NCBI GenBank assembly: GCA_001689405.1
Contig: LUJO01000021.1
Coordinates: 1 to 64,000 of the forward strand
Direction: 5' to 3'
DNA from: Candidatus Homeothermus arabinoxylanisolvens
Lineage (GTDB): Bacteria > Bacteroidota > Bacteroidia > Bacteroidales > Muribaculaceae
Length of the DNA stretch: 64,000 nt
The notes under the pieces are model-generated. The model saw only the letters and a program-made list of their open reading frames with translations. It was not told where the DNA came from and did no database searches. The translations under genes were made by a program, and so were the position numbers. The first letter of the stretch is position 1. Every line of letters starts with the position of its first letter. Positions 41,123 through 50,158 of the stretch are shown piece by piece.

Positions 41123-43852
41123 TTAGAAATAAATCTTCATGCGTATCGAGTAGGTGCGTCCAAACGAGTAGAACACGCTGTAAGCCTCCTGCCAAGTACC
41201 GTTGGAGTCGGTGGGCACCTCAGCATCCATAACGTAATTGTAGTCAAACAAGTTGTAGATGTTGCCGTAGAGAGTGGCGTTTATGTCGCCTATCTTGAAG
41301 CGGTAGCTTGCATTGAAGTCAAACTGCTGTCCCCACGGTATCTCCCAAAGTTTGTTGACATTGATGGCCTTTGTACCGAGTGAGTTTGAGTTGATATAGA
41401 AGTCGCTGTAGTTGCGTGCGTTCATGACCCAGTCGCCACCTATGCGGAAGCCCTTGAACGGCATGAATGTAGCGGAGAGCGAGCCGGTGGTCTGAGCAGA
41501 GCCGCCGACCTTGACACCCTTCTGGTTAAGAGTGGAGTGTAGGTGGTTTTCAGCACCTATGCCGTCGGCGAGAGCGCCGGTGGTAAGGTTCTGCACAGGC
41601 TGTCCGAGTTCGTTGTAGAAGTAACCCTTGGCGTTGCTGTCCCAGATCCAGTCGCCCCACGATAACATACCCTCGATGCTCAGCCAGCGCACGGGCACCC
41701 AGTTGAAGTTCATCTCGACACCCATGTGACGTGCGTCGACACCGGTCATGTTCATGTAGTAGCTGCCGTCGGCCTGTGAGAAGTCGCCGCGACGCGACAG
41801 ACCGCTGCGGTCCATCCACTTGGTCCAGTAAGCGTTGACATTCAAGGCAAATGTGCGCGACTTATAGCCGTAGCCCACTTCATATGACATTACCTTCTCG
41901 TTGACGGCATCCTTGTTGATGGCGTTGGAGGTGGTGGCGTTGAGGAACACACCGCCCGAGAAGAAAGGAGCGCGGCTTATGTAGCCGAGGTTGAAGAACA
42001 CGTTGTTATGCTCGTCGATATTGTAGTTGGCACCGCCCTTGATGGTTCCGCCGATGAAGCTCTTCGTATCGGAACGCTCATGGGCCTTGTCGTAGTAGAA
42101 CTTGTCACGACGCCAGTTGCTGGTGTTGTTGAGGGCACCCGAGAGCACGGTGTTGAGCTTGCCGTCGAGGAAGGTGTATTCGGCCTGACCGTAGATGCCC
42201 TCCTGAACGGTGTAACCGAGATAGTTGCGGTACACGATGTCGCCTACACCGAGCTTCTGGAACTTCCACTGCGGGTCGGCGGCGGCAGCGTTGAGAGCGG
42301 GATCCACGCCCTTACGGGTGCTGTAGTCGATGAAGTAGGCACCGTCGTAGAGGTCGTTGATCTTGTTCTTGTGGTCGCCCACATAGTAGCGGAGGTCAAT
42401 ACCGCCGGTAAGGTTGAGGCGGTTGCCGTTGGCCTGATTGATCTCTTTCTTGTATGATGACACAAGGCCGTACCACTTGTGGGAGTTGATAGACTCCGAC
42501 ATGACAAGCTTCGAACCGTTGGTCGAGTTGGCGTTGAGGTCCTGAATGGCCGCGTAGTCAAATGTACCGTCGGGACGGCGGAACTTCATGTTGAGCACAC
42601 CGTAGCTTGCTCCGCGCCAGTCGGCGTAGGTGTACCCGTCGAGGCCCGAGCCCTGACCGCTGTAGCCGCCGCCTTTTGCTATCGACACATAAACGGCCGA
42701 TGACAGCGATGAGGTCTCGTCAATCTTCCATATATGGTTGAGCGAGATCTGGGGCTTGTGGTAGAAGTTGTATTCGGAGCTGCGCATCTGGCCGGTCTTG
42801 TCGTAACCGAACGCGGGGTTGTAGCGGTACATGTTGTTGCCGCCACCCATGTACTGGCGTCCGTAGGTCTGCCAGCCCTCGATGGTAAGACCTCCGTAAT
42901 TGGAGTTACGCTTGTAGTGGGTCTGGGGAGCGCCGAAAGCGGTCAATGACAGCTGATGGTTCTCATTGATGCGCTTCGACACGTTGACAAAGTAGTTATA
43001 GCTGTTGAAGGGGGTACCCTGAATGTATCCGTCGCCCCATTTGCGCGAACCGAGCACGGTAACCGCCCAGCCGTTTTTCATGAGTCCAGTGGAGAGCTTC
43101 AGGCCGTAGTTGTTCATGCCGTCGTTGCCCATGCCATACCAGAGGGTGCCGCCCTTCTCAACATCGATGGTGCGGGTGGTGATGTTGATTGTACCACCGA
43201 CCGACGGGGTCGACACGATGTTGGCGCCGAGACCGCGCTGAGTCTGTATATTGGCTGCCACGTCACCGAGTCCGGCCCAGTTGCTCCAGTACACGCCGCC
43301 CCACTCCATGTCGTTGATGGGAATACCGTTGACCATGACAGCCACGTTGGGGCTCTTGAACCCGCGCATGTTGGTCTTGGCATCGCCGAAACCGCCGCCG
43401 TCGCGGGTGGTCCACACACCGGGAGTGGTCTTGAGCACTTCGGGGAGCTCCTGATTGCCGAGCTTGAGGTCGATGGTCTGCGCGCCGATAGTCGACACGG
43501 CCACCGGAGTAAGACGCGTGCGTGCAGCCGACTGCTCGACAACGACGTCTTTAAGCATCTGAGCCTCGACCTCAAGCTGAATGTCGCCCATATCGGCTTT
43601 GGCAGCGAGGTCGACAGGCTTATAGCCTATATATGAAATGTGGATTTTTTTGCCGTCAGGCACGTTAAGCGCAAAACGTCCGTCGATGTCGGTGGCGGCG
43701 GCAATATTAGTGCCGGGCACCGAAACGGTGGCGCCTATGATAGGCTCACCCTGATCATCAACCACGACGCCACTACACTTAATATCCGCAGCCACAGCCG
43801 CGGCACACATGAGCCAGATCATACCGGCCAAGAGAAGCAGTCTCTTCATCAT
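41123..43852 (-). CDS. TonB-dependent outer-membrane receptor without SusD partner
   Basis: The frame is open from 43903, but the adjacent ATGs at 43852 and 43849 precede the signal peptide (MKRLLLLAGMIWLMCAAAVA), giving about 909 residues. An N-terminal carboxypeptidase-regulatory-like domain (IKCSGVVVDDQGEPIIGATV) is followed by a plug (TTPGVWTTRDGGGFGDAKTN, MVNGIPINDMEWGGVYWSNW, GTINITTRTI) and a long barrel ending in TYSIRMKIYF. It is shorter than SusC proteins, has no SusC-type TonB-box linker and is followed by an OB-fold-like lipoprotein rather than SusD. It therefore resembles classical TonB receptors for siderophores, vitamins, metals or peptides. The substrate is unknown. Confidence 0.9.
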   Translation of the reverse strand: MMKRLLLLAGMIWLMCAAAVAADIKCSGVVVDDQGEPIIGATVSVPGTNIAAATDIDGRFALNVPDGKKIHISYIGYKPVDLAAKADMGDIQLEVEAQMLKDVVVEQSAARTRLTPVAVSTIGAQTIDLKLGNQELPEVLKTTPGVWTTRDGGGFGDAKTNMRGFKSPNVAVMVNGIPINDMEWGGVYWSNWAGLGDVAANIQTQRGLGANIVSTPSVGGTINITTRTIDVEKGGTLWYGMGNDGMNNYGLKLSTGLMKNGWAVTVLGSRKWGDGYIQGTPFNSYNYFVNVSKRINENHQLSLTAFGAPQTHYKRNSNYGGLTIEGWQTYGRQYMGGGNNMYRYNPAFGYDKTGQMRSSEYNFYHKPQISLNHIWKIDETSSLSSAVYVSIAKGGGYSGQGSGLDGYTYADWRGASYGVLNMKFRRPDGTFDYAAIQDLNANSTNGSKLVMSESINSHKWYGLVSSYKKEINQANGNRLNLTGGIDLRYYVGDHKNKINDLYDGAYFIDYSTRKGVDPALNAAAADPQWKFQKLGVGDIVYRNYLGYTVQEGIYGQAEYTFLDGKLNTVLSGALNNTSNWRRDKFYYDKAHERSDTKSFIGGTIKGGANYNIDEHNNVFFNLGYISRAPFFSGGVFLNATTSNAINKDAVNEKVMSYEVGYGYKSRTFALNVNAYWTKWMDRSGLSRRGDFSQADGSYYMNMTGVDARHMGVEMNFNWVPVRWLSIEGMLSWGDWIWDSNAKGYFYNELGQPVQNLTTGALADGIGAENHLHSTLNQKGVKVGGSAQTTGSLSATFMPFKGFRIGGDWVMNARNYSDFYINSNSLGTKAINVNKLWEIPWGQQFDFNASYRFKIGDINATLYGNIYNLFDYNYVMDAEVPTDSNGTWQEAYSVFYSFGRTYSIRMKIYF

Positions 43853-44005
43853 AATAATAATGACTTGGTTTGAAATGTTAATAAATGTATCGATTTTTAT
43901 CACTCTAACTTAATATCCGTAACCGCCCATAGCGCATTTCTTACGATTTATCATTCTGAAAAATAGTATGTTGTGTACCACCGGCAATTCCCAATATCAT
44001 AGGAA

Positions 44006-44013
44006 CAAAGTTA
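44006..44013 (-). promoter_or_regulatory. candidate -7 box for the TonB receptor operon
   Basis: The minus strand reads TAACTTTG, matching TAnnTTTG, with a long leader of about 150 bases to the receptor start. The -33 element is weak. No metal- or vitamin-responsive riboswitch could be recognised in the leader by eye. Confidence 0.4.
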
Positions 44014-44074
44014 TTAATAAATTTGAATTTTCTAAACGCATTGTGAAAGTTTTTTACATTACTTATATGTTAAA

Positions 44075-44106
44075 TTTGTAATTATAATTAGGAAATTATA
44101 CCTTTG
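44075..44106 (+). promoter_or_regulatory. psd-pssA promoter
   Basis: TTTG (44075-44078), a 20-base spacer and TACCTTTG (44099-44106) match the Bacteroidetes housekeeping consensus well. The box ends 21 bases before the psd ATG at 44128, supporting that start. Confidence 0.8.
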
Positions 44107-44127
44107 CATTATTATTGTAGCGGCGAG

Positions 44128-44799
44128 ATGAAAGTAAAAATCCACCAAGAAGGACTTAACATATTGGCAATACTATTGGCAATACTGCTGGTTATAAACT
44201 TTCCGGCATGGCTATTCATACGCCCTATAGCAATTCCGGTGACATTTTCGGTCATATCGGGCATCATATATCTGCTCGTACTTAACTTCTTCCGCTCACC
44301 GCGCCGTAACTTCCGCGGCGACCGCGACAACGTGGTAGTGGCTTCGGCCGACGGCAAGGTAGTGGCGCTTGAGGAGACCTATGAGGACGAGTACCTGCAC
44401 TGCCGGTGCATACAGCTGTCAGTGTTCATGACCGTGCTCAATGTACATGCCAACTGGTTTCCGGTCGACGGCGAGGTCCTCTATGTGGCCCACCACTCCG
44501 GCCGCTTCCTGTCGGCATACCTGCCGAAGTCAAGCACCGAGAACGAACGGTCGACGGTAGTCATAAGAGCGCATAACGGGCAGGACATACTCATGCGCCA
44601 AGTGGCGGGCGCTCTCGCACGCCGTATAGTGACCTACGCGCGTCCCGGCGACGAGGCATCGATAAACGACCACATGGGCTTCATAAAATTCGGCTCACGC
44701 ATAGACCTGTATCTGCCGCTCGATGCCGAAATACTCGTAAAACTCGGCGACAAGACCACCGGCGGAGTCACCGAAGTGGCCCGTCTGCGGCGGCAATGA
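44128..44799 (+). CDS. psd: phosphatidylserine decarboxylase proenzyme, short type
   Basis: 223 residues from the ATG at 44128 (an upstream in-frame ATG at 44104 is disfavoured because it overlaps the promoter). Two hydrophobic segments near the N-terminus (LAILLAILLVINFPAWLFI, PVTFSVISGIIYLLVLNFF) anchor it to the inner membrane. The core has NVVVASADGKVV, FMTVLNVHANWFPVDG and, near the C-terminus, HMGFIKFGSRIDLYLP. The Gly-Ser there is the self-cleavage site that forms the pyruvoyl cofactor. It converts phosphatidylserine to phosphatidylethanolamine. The short form without the long N-terminal region is normal in Bacteroidetes. Its stop overlaps the pssA start by four bases. Confidence 0.95.
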   Translation: MKVKIHQEGLNILAILLAILLVINFPAWLFIRPIAIPVTFSVISGIIYLLVLNFFRSPRRNFRGDRDNVVVASADGKVVALEETYEDEYLHCRCIQLSVFMTVLNVHANWFPVDGEVLYVAHHSGRFLSAYLPKSSTENERSTVVIRAHNGQDILMRQVAGALARRIVTYARPGDEASINDHMGFIKFGSRIDLYLPLDAEILVKLGDKTTGGVTEVARLRRQ

Positions 44800-45539
44800 C
44801 CACAACAACAAAACCACCAACCGCCATGCTCGACAAGATAAAGTCCAACATACCCAATACGATAACATGCCTCAGCCTCGTATGCGGCTGCATGGCCATA
44901 ATAGTATCATTCGGCTACGACACGGCTCTCATAGGCTCGCTGAAAGGCTACGAACTGGCATTCATACTTATCGGAATAGCAGCCGTGTGCGACTTTTGCG
45001 ACGGGGCCGCGGCACGCGCCCTGCACGCTTACTCCACCCTCGGCAAGGAGCTTGACTCGCTGAGCGACTTGGTGAGCTTCGGTGTGGCTCCGGGCATGCT
45101 GGTGTTTAACACCATGAGTCTGTACGGCGAGGCGGCATGGCCCGCGTTCATAGCTCTGTTCATACCGGTCATGGGCGAGTTGCGGCTGGCACGCTTCAAT
45201 ATCGACGACCGCCAGACCACTTCGTTTCTCGGACTGCCCATTCCGGCCAACGCCATATTCTGGATAGGCGCCTGCGCCGCCATAAACACATACGGCTATC
45301 CCGGCGACCTCATCATGGCGGCGGCTGTCATAATAGTGTCGCTGCTCATGGTGCTTACCGGACTGAAGATGTTCTCGCTGAAATTCAAGAACTTCAATCT
45401 CCGGGAAAACATGCGGCGCTATATCATCATCATAGCCGCCATACTCTTTGTGGCGTTCTGCGGACTGCCCGGACTCGCATGGACCATAATCCTGTATGTA
45501 CTCATGTCGCTTATGCCACAGCGCACACAGGCATCATAA
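44796..45539 (+). CDS. pssA: CDP-diacylglycerol-serine O-phosphatidyltransferase
   Basis: 247 residues, starting in the ATGA overlap with psd; the ATG at 44826 (MLDKIKSN) is an alternative. The CDP-alcohol phosphotransferase signature is complete: CDFCDGAAARALHAYSTLGK then ELDSLSDLVSFG, giving the D-x2-DG-x2-AR-x8-G-x3-D-x3-D pattern with all metal-binding aspartates. Several hydrophobic segments follow (WPAFIALFIPVMGELR, IMAAAVIIVSLLMVLTGLKM, IIIIAAILFVAFCGLPGLAW). It joins serine to CDP-diacylglycerol to give phosphatidylserine, the substrate of Psd, so the coupled gene pair makes the two consecutive steps to phosphatidylethanolamine. Confidence 0.96.
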   Translation: MTTTTKPPTAMLDKIKSNIPNTITCLSLVCGCMAIIVSFGYDTALIGSLKGYELAFILIGIAAVCDFCDGAAARALHAYSTLGKELDSLSDLVSFGVAPGMLVFNTMSLYGEAAWPAFIALFIPVMGELRLARFNIDDRQTTSFLGLPIPANAIFWIGACAAINTYGYPGDLIMAAAVIIVSLLMVLTGLKMFSLKFKNFNLRENMRRYIIIIAAILFVAFCGLPGLAWTIILYVLMSLMPQRTQAS

Positions 45540-45584
45540 GCCGGCTTACATACAACAATCTCCCCAAAATCCCGTTATTTTAAT

Positions 45585-45908
45585 ATGAGTTTTTTAGCAG
45601 TAATATTTTTTCTCTTCATATTTCTGGTCATAGCCGTACCCATAAGCATGATACAGCGGGTATGGCGCAGCTGGCGCAACTTCCGCGACTACGGACGGTC
45701 GCGGTCATACTCCTACGGCAATCCTTACAGCCGGCACTACCCGCACTCGCAGCCCGAGCGCAAGAAGAAGATATTTGACAAGTCGGAAGGCGAATATGTG
45801 GAATTTGAAGAGATAGCGTCGTCATCATCTGACACAAAGCGGAGCACGCATGTGAGCTACGAGACCGAGGAGCAGGTGAGCGACGCCGAATGGACTGAAA
45901 TAAAATAG
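45585..45908 (+). CDS. DUF4834 family small membrane protein
   Basis: 107 residues: one N-terminal membrane helix (MSFLAVIFFLFIFLVIAVPI) followed by a basic, tyrosine- and serine-rich stretch (RSRSYSYGNPYSRHYPHSQ) and an acidic tail (KSEGEYVEFEEI, VSDAEWTEIK). This arrangement matches the Bacteroidetes-specific DUF4834 family, which commonly follows phospholipid or housekeeping genes. No function is known. It lies 45 bases after pssA and 6 bases before the next gene, so it is probably part of the same operon. Confidence 0.75.
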   Translation: MSFLAVIFFLFIFLVIAVPISMIQRVWRSWRNFRDYGRSRSYSYGNPYSRHYPHSQPERKKKIFDKSEGEYVEFEEIASSSSDTKRSTHVSYETEEQVSDAEWTEIK

Positions 45909-45914
45909 ACTATC

Positions 45915-46592
45915 ATGGCATACTACGTACCGCGTTTATATGACTTTCTGACACGGCTCGCGGCCAACAACAACCGCGAATGGTTTGCCGCACATAAAAA
46001 CGAGTACGACGACCTGCGCTCACTGTGGCTCGAGGACCTGCAGCGCCTCATAGACCATATGGGCCGGTGGGATGCGGCGTTGAAAAGATACAACGCCAAG
46101 GAGTGTGCCTACAGGATATACCGCGACACCCGATTCTCGCTCGACAAAACACCCTACAAAATATACTTCTCCGCACTCGTCAGCGCATACGGACGACATG
46201 CCGACCGGGCATGCTACTATCTGCAACTCGACATAAGGCCCGAGGAAAGCGGATTGTACGGAGGCATATGGCATCCCGAGGCGCCGGTGCTGAAAAAACT
46301 GCGCACGGCCATCACGGTCAACGATGAAGAATGGCACGATATAACCCGCGACGCGGAACTTGAGAAGTACTTTCCCGGCTGGGTGGGCGAACGGCTGAAA
46401 ACCGCGCCAAAAGGCTGGCCGAAGGACCACCCGATGATTGACATACTGCGGCTTAAGGACATAGGCAAATGGTGCCGGTGCGGCAAAGAGTTTTTCAGCG
46501 ACCCGTCATGGCCCGAGATAGCATCGGAGCGCTTCAGGCTCCTCAAGCCGCTGATAGACTTCATCAACTACTCCATAGAAGAGGAGGTATGA
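45915..46592 (+). CDS. DUF2461 family protein (TIGR02453)
   Basis: 225 residues. The N-terminus FLTRLAANNNREWFAAHKNEYDDL, then AYRIYRDTRFSLDKTPYKIYFSALV and LDIRPEESGLYGGIWHPEAPVL are the hallmarks of DUF2461, a widespread conserved family of unknown function. There is no signal peptide or membrane segment, so it should be cytoplasmic. Spacing of six bases from the DUF4834 gene suggests co-transcription with the phospholipid genes, but no link to lipid metabolism is established. Confidence 0.9.
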   Translation: MAYYVPRLYDFLTRLAANNNREWFAAHKNEYDDLRSLWLEDLQRLIDHMGRWDAALKRYNAKECAYRIYRDTRFSLDKTPYKIYFSALVSAYGRHADRACYYLQLDIRPEESGLYGGIWHPEAPVLKKLRTAITVNDEEWHDITRDAELEKYFPGWVGERLKTAPKGWPKDHPMIDILRLKDIGKWCRCGKEFFSDPSWPEIASERFRLLKPLIDFINYSIEEEV

Positions 46593-46659
46593 CAAAACAA
46601 TGCACTACTGTTAATTTTCCTAACATACATCTATTTACAAACATCAAAATTCAAGTAAC

Positions 46660-47352
46660 ATGAATGATTTTAAAAAGTATCTGGCCGAAGGAATAGGCAC
46701 AATGTTCCTCGTGCTGCTTGCTTGCGGAAGCGCGGTATTGGCAGGTCCGTCGATAGGCGGTTACGGTATCGGAGTATGTTTCGGTCTTGTTCTCATCTGT
46801 CTGTGTTATTGTATAGGCAACATATCGGGCTGCCACGTCAACCCGGCCGTATCGTTTGCCATGTGGGTCAGCGGTAAGATGAACCTCAAGGACATGCTGT
46901 GCTACTGGGTATTCCAGTTCATCGGCGCCGCCATAGGTGCCGGCTTCCTGTTCTGGTTTGTCAACATGTCGCCCGAATACACCTTCGGAGGCATCACCGG
47001 CGCCAACGACCTCGCCACCAACGTGCTTCAGCCCGGTGCCACTTCGGGCATGGCTCTTCTCGCCGAAATATTGCTGACATTCTTCTTCGTGTTCATCATC
47101 CTCGGCGCAACTGACGACAAAGCTGGCTTCGGCAAATTTGCCGGTCTCGCAATCGGTATAGCCCTCGGCCTCGTAAACATAGTAGGCATACCTGTCGACA
47201 ACTGCTCGGTAAACCCCGCACGTAGCTTCGGCCCCGCACTGTGGAGCCCGGGTGCGTTCGGCGACTTCTGGATCATGGTAGTAGGCCCGCTCGCAGGCGC
47301 ACTCATCGCCGCCGTGGCTTGGAAGGCCGTAAAGCCCTATCTTGTAAAATAA
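46660..47352 (+). CDS. aqpZ: aquaporin-family (MIP) channel, AqpZ-like
   Basis: 230 residues, six hydrophobic segments and two half-helices carrying the NPA motifs: CHVNPAVSF (Asn61) and CSVNPARSFGPAL (Asn185, with the selectivity-filter Arg188). The fold starts AEGIGTMFLVLLACGSAVLA, as in bacterial water channels. The second motif followed by a short loop and the small overall size favour AqpZ over glycerol facilitators (GlpF), which carry an aspartate after NPAR; here it is a serine. It conducts water across the inner membrane. A stem-loop terminator follows. Confidence 0.93.
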   Translation: MNDFKKYLAEGIGTMFLVLLACGSAVLAGPSIGGYGIGVCFGLVLICLCYCIGNISGCHVNPAVSFAMWVSGKMNLKDMLCYWVFQFIGAAIGAGFLFWFVNMSPEYTFGGITGANDLATNVLQPGATSGMALLAEILLTFFFVFIILGATDDKAGFGKFAGLAIGIALGLVNIVGIPVDNCSVNPARSFGPALWSPGAFGDFWIMVVGPLAGALIAAVAWKAVKPYLVK

Positions 47353-47383
47353 CGCCGTCCTGAATCAAGGACAAGGATATCAC

Positions 47384-47416
47384 AGGCTGTACCGCAAGGT
47401 GCAGCCTTATTTTGTT
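47384..47416 (+). terminator. intrinsic terminator after the aquaporin gene
   Basis: AGGCTGTACC (47384-47393) pairs with GGTGCAGCCT (47398-47407), including one G-T pair, around a GCAA tetraloop, and is followed by TATTTTGTT. It lies 32 bases after the stop codon. Confidence 0.85.
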
Positions 47417-47491
47417 ATGTATTAATGGCTGAAATGTTGCATGTTACCCTCTTGCAAACATTTATATAATGTGCGATACGCGCGCGAGTGT

Positions 47492-47499
47492 TAATTTTG
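47492..47499 (+). promoter_or_regulatory. -7 box for the GH3 gene
   Basis: TAATTTTG matches TAnnTTTG and is followed by GCAG, as in other promoters of this window. It lies 46 bases before the chosen ATG at 47545, and the in-frame ATG at 47488 would overlap it. The -33 region has only TGTG, so activation may need another factor. Confidence 0.55.
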
Positions 47500-47544
47500 C
47501 AGTATGAACCAATAGATTTTAACCCTAAACCATTGAATAAAATC

Positions 47545-49761
47545 ATGACATTACGACATCTGGCCGCCGCCACAGCAGCTGTATGCGGCCTTTATGCCGC
47601 CGGTGCCGACACACCGGCCTACCTTGATGAATCATTACCACTCGAGCAGCGCGTTGAAGACGCCCTGTCACGCATGACTCTGGATGAGAAACTCGCCATG
47701 TGCCACGCCGAAGGCAAGTTTGCCAGCGCCGGTGTGCCACGGCTCGGCATTCCCGACCTGTGGATGAGCGACGGCCCCCACGGCGTACGCGCCGAGATAA
47801 ACTGGAACGACTGGGGACACGCAGGACGCACCAACGACTCGATAACCGCATTTCCGGCACTCACGGCCCTCGCCGCCACATGGAGCCCCGAACTGTCGCT
47901 GGATTACGGCAACGCTATAGGCGAGGAGGCCCTGTACCGCGAAAAAGACATGATGCTCGGCCCGGGCGTCAACATATACCGCACCCCGCTCAACGGCCGC
48001 AACTTCGAGTACATGGGCGAGGACCCCTATCTGGCCTCGGTACTCGTGGTTCCCTACATCAAGGGCATGCAGCAGAACGGAGTATCGGCATGCGTGAAGC
48101 ACTACGCGCTCAACAATCAGGAGCGCTGGCGCGGCCACATCAACGTAGAGCTAAGCGACCGCGCCCTCAACGAAATCTATCTGCCCGCCTTCAAAGCCGC
48201 GGTAGAGGATGGCGAAGTATGGTCGATCATGGGCTCATACAACAAGATACGCGGCCAGCACGCCTGCCACAACGACACTATGCTCAACAAGATACTGAAA
48301 GATGACTGGAAGTTTGACGGAGTGGTGGTGACCGACTGGGGCGGATGCCACGACACACGCGAAGCCGCTCTCAACGGGCTCGACCTTGAGATGGGTTCGT
48401 ACACCAACGGCCTTACCTCCGAGAGCGCGTTCACATATGACGACTACTACCTCGCCAACCCTTACAAGGAGATGCTTCTGAAAGGCGAGGTGCCCATGTC
48501 GACACTTGACGACAAGGTACGCCGTCTGCTGCGCCTGAACTTCCGTACGGCCATGAACCGCAACAAGCCTTTCGGCTCGATACACTCGCCCGAGCACTAT
48601 GCGGTGGCCGAAGCCATAGGCGACGAGGCCATAGTGCTTCTGAAAAACTCGCCCGTGACCAAAAAGGGCTCTCCCCTGCTCCCCATCGACCCCGCACGCT
48701 TCGGCTCGATACTCGTGGTGGGCGACAACGCGGTGCGCATGCTTAACGAAGGCGGAGGCTCCAGCGAACTGAAAGTTAAGGACATGGTAAGCCCGCTCGA
48801 CGGCATGAAAGCCGTGTATGGCGACAAAATAAAGTTTGCACAAGGCTACAAGGCCGGACGTCCGATGTATGACGCCGTGGAAGATATACCTCAGGCAGTG
48901 ACCGACTCACTGCGCGCCGAAGCCGTGGAGATGGCCCGCAACGCCGACCTCGTGGTCATATTCGGCGGACTGAACAAGAACACCCGTCAGGACTGCGAAG
49001 CCGCCGACCGCATAGAGTACGGCCTGCCCTTCGGACAGCCCGAACTCATCGAGGCTATCGAAGCCGTCAACCCCAATACGGTAGTAGTGCTGCTTAGCGG
49101 CAACGCTGTCGAAATGCCGTGGGAAGCCAAGACTCCCGCCATACTTCAAGGATGGTACCTCGGCTCCATGGGCGGACATTCACTCGCCAACGTACTCAGC
49201 GGCAAGGTGAACCCGTCGGGCAAACTGCCCTTCTCGTTCCCGGTGAAACTCGAAGACTGCGGAGCGCACTCTTTCGGCGAGATATGCTATCCCGGCGACA
49301 GCATAAACGAAAAATATCTTGAAGACATACTCGTAGGTTACCGTTGGCATGACACAAAGAAAATAGCGTCCAAATACAGTTTCGGACACGGACTCAGCTA
49401 CACCGACTTCACATACGGCAAGGCCGAGCTGTCATCCAAGTACATGGCCCCCGACGGCTCCATAACCCTTTCGATACCCGTGACCAATACGGGCAAGAGC
49501 GCCGGCAAAGAGGTGGTACAGCTTTACATAGGCGACGACAAAGCATCAGTGTTGCGTCCGCTCAAGGAGCTGAAAGGCTTCAGCAAGATAGCCCTCGCTC
49601 CCGGCGAGACCAAGACTGTGACATTCACCATCACACCCGACGATCTTAAATTCTATGACGAGACCGCGAAAGGCTGGATTGCCGAACCGGGCAAGTTTAC
49701 GGCATACGTAGGCTCGTCGTCAACAGACATACGCGCCAAAGCTACATTTGACTACAAGTAA
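47545..49761 (+). CDS. GH3 family beta-glucosidase-type enzyme, secreted
   Basis: 738 residues from the ATG at 47545, which begins a signal peptide (LRHLAAATAAVCGLYAAGAD). The GH3 N-terminal barrel has RMTLDEKLAMCHAEGKF, GIPDLWMSDGPHGVR, ACVKHYALNNQE and the nucleophile aspartate in VVVTDWGG (near 264). The C-terminal sandwich (DEAIVLLKNSP, FGGLNKNTRQDCEAADR) and a fibronectin-III-like domain (VTNTGKSAGKEVVQLYIGDD) complete the usual three-domain plan. It removes terminal beta-glucose (or xylose) from oligosaccharides in the periplasm. It lies alone, about 20 kb from the PUL operon, yet supplies the beta-glucosidase that operon lacks. The exact sugar specificity is not readable. Confidence 0.92.
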   Translation: MTLRHLAAATAAVCGLYAAGADTPAYLDESLPLEQRVEDALSRMTLDEKLAMCHAEGKFASAGVPRLGIPDLWMSDGPHGVRAEINWNDWGHAGRTNDSITAFPALTALAATWSPELSLDYGNAIGEEALYREKDMMLGPGVNIYRTPLNGRNFEYMGEDPYLASVLVVPYIKGMQQNGVSACVKHYALNNQERWRGHINVELSDRALNEIYLPAFKAAVEDGEVWSIMGSYNKIRGQHACHNDTMLNKILKDDWKFDGVVVTDWGGCHDTREAALNGLDLEMGSYTNGLTSESAFTYDDYYLANPYKEMLLKGEVPMSTLDDKVRRLLRLNFRTAMNRNKPFGSIHSPEHYAVAEAIGDEAIVLLKNSPVTKKGSPLLPIDPARFGSILVVGDNAVRMLNEGGGSSELKVKDMVSPLDGMKAVYGDKIKFAQGYKAGRPMYDAVEDIPQAVTDSLRAEAVEMARNADLVVIFGGLNKNTRQDCEAADRIEYGLPFGQPELIEAIEAVNPNTVVVLLSGNAVEMPWEAKTPAILQGWYLGSMGGHSLANVLSGKVNPSGKLPFSFPVKLEDCGAHSFGEICYPGDSINEKYLEDILVGYRWHDTKKIASKYSFGHGLSYTDFTYGKAELSSKYMAPDGSITLSIPVTNTGKSAGKEVVQLYIGDDKASVLRPLKELKGFSKIALAPGETKTVTFTITPDDLKFYDETAKGWIAEPGKFTAYVGSSSTDIRAKATFDYK

Positions 49762-49781
49762 CACGACTTGGCCTGTCCGCA

Positions 49782-49813
49782 GCCGTCTACTTCATAAATA
49801 CGAAGTAGACGGC
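49782..49813. terminator. stem-loop at the GH3 / DUF486 convergent junction
   Basis: GCCGTCTACTTC (49782-49793) and GAAGTAGACGGC (49802-49813) form a perfect 12-base-pair stem with an 8-base loop. It covers the last codons and the stop (49787-49789) of the DUF486 gene. There is no strong T tract on either side, so it may instead protect the mRNA 3' ends. Confidence 0.5.
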
Positions 49814-50158
49814 AAGGATAAGGCATACGAAGGCCGCAAGATGATTCCAGTGCAGAGCCTCGCCCTTGAAAAACACCACTGTAAACAGAGTGAATACCAC
49901 CAGAGTTATCACCTCCTGAATAACTTTAAGCTGCATCAGCGAGAACGCGCCGCCATTGCCCTCGAAGCCCATGCGGTTGGCCGGCACCTGAAAAAAGTAT
50001 TCAGCCAACGCTATACCCCACGACAAAAGCACAACTATATATAGAGGCGTATTGTCGGTAATAACTTTCATGTCCTGCAACTTCAGATGGCCATACCATG
50101 CAAACGTCATAAATACGTTGGCCACGACCAGCAGCAATATTGTCAACCAACCGTTCAT
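49787..50158 (-). CDS. DUF486 (DMT-like) small integral membrane protein
   Basis: 123 residues with four hydrophobic segments: WLTILLLVVANVFMTFAWYG, PLYIVVLLSWGIALAEYFFQ, IQEVITLVVFTLFTVVFF and NHLAAFVCLILAVYFVFM. The pattern and the PANRMGF loop match DUF486, a four-helix membrane family related to small multidrug-resistance/DMT transporters. Function is unknown. Its ATG overlaps the stop of the upstream acetyltransferase-like gene by four bases (50155-50158), so the two are translationally coupled. Confidence 0.88.
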   Translation of the reverse strand: MNGWLTILLLVVANVFMTFAWYGHLKLQDMKVITDNTPLYIVVLLSWGIALAEYFFQVPANRMGFEGNGGAFSLMQLKVIQEVITLVVFTLFTVVFFKGEALHWNHLAAFVCLILAVYFVFMK

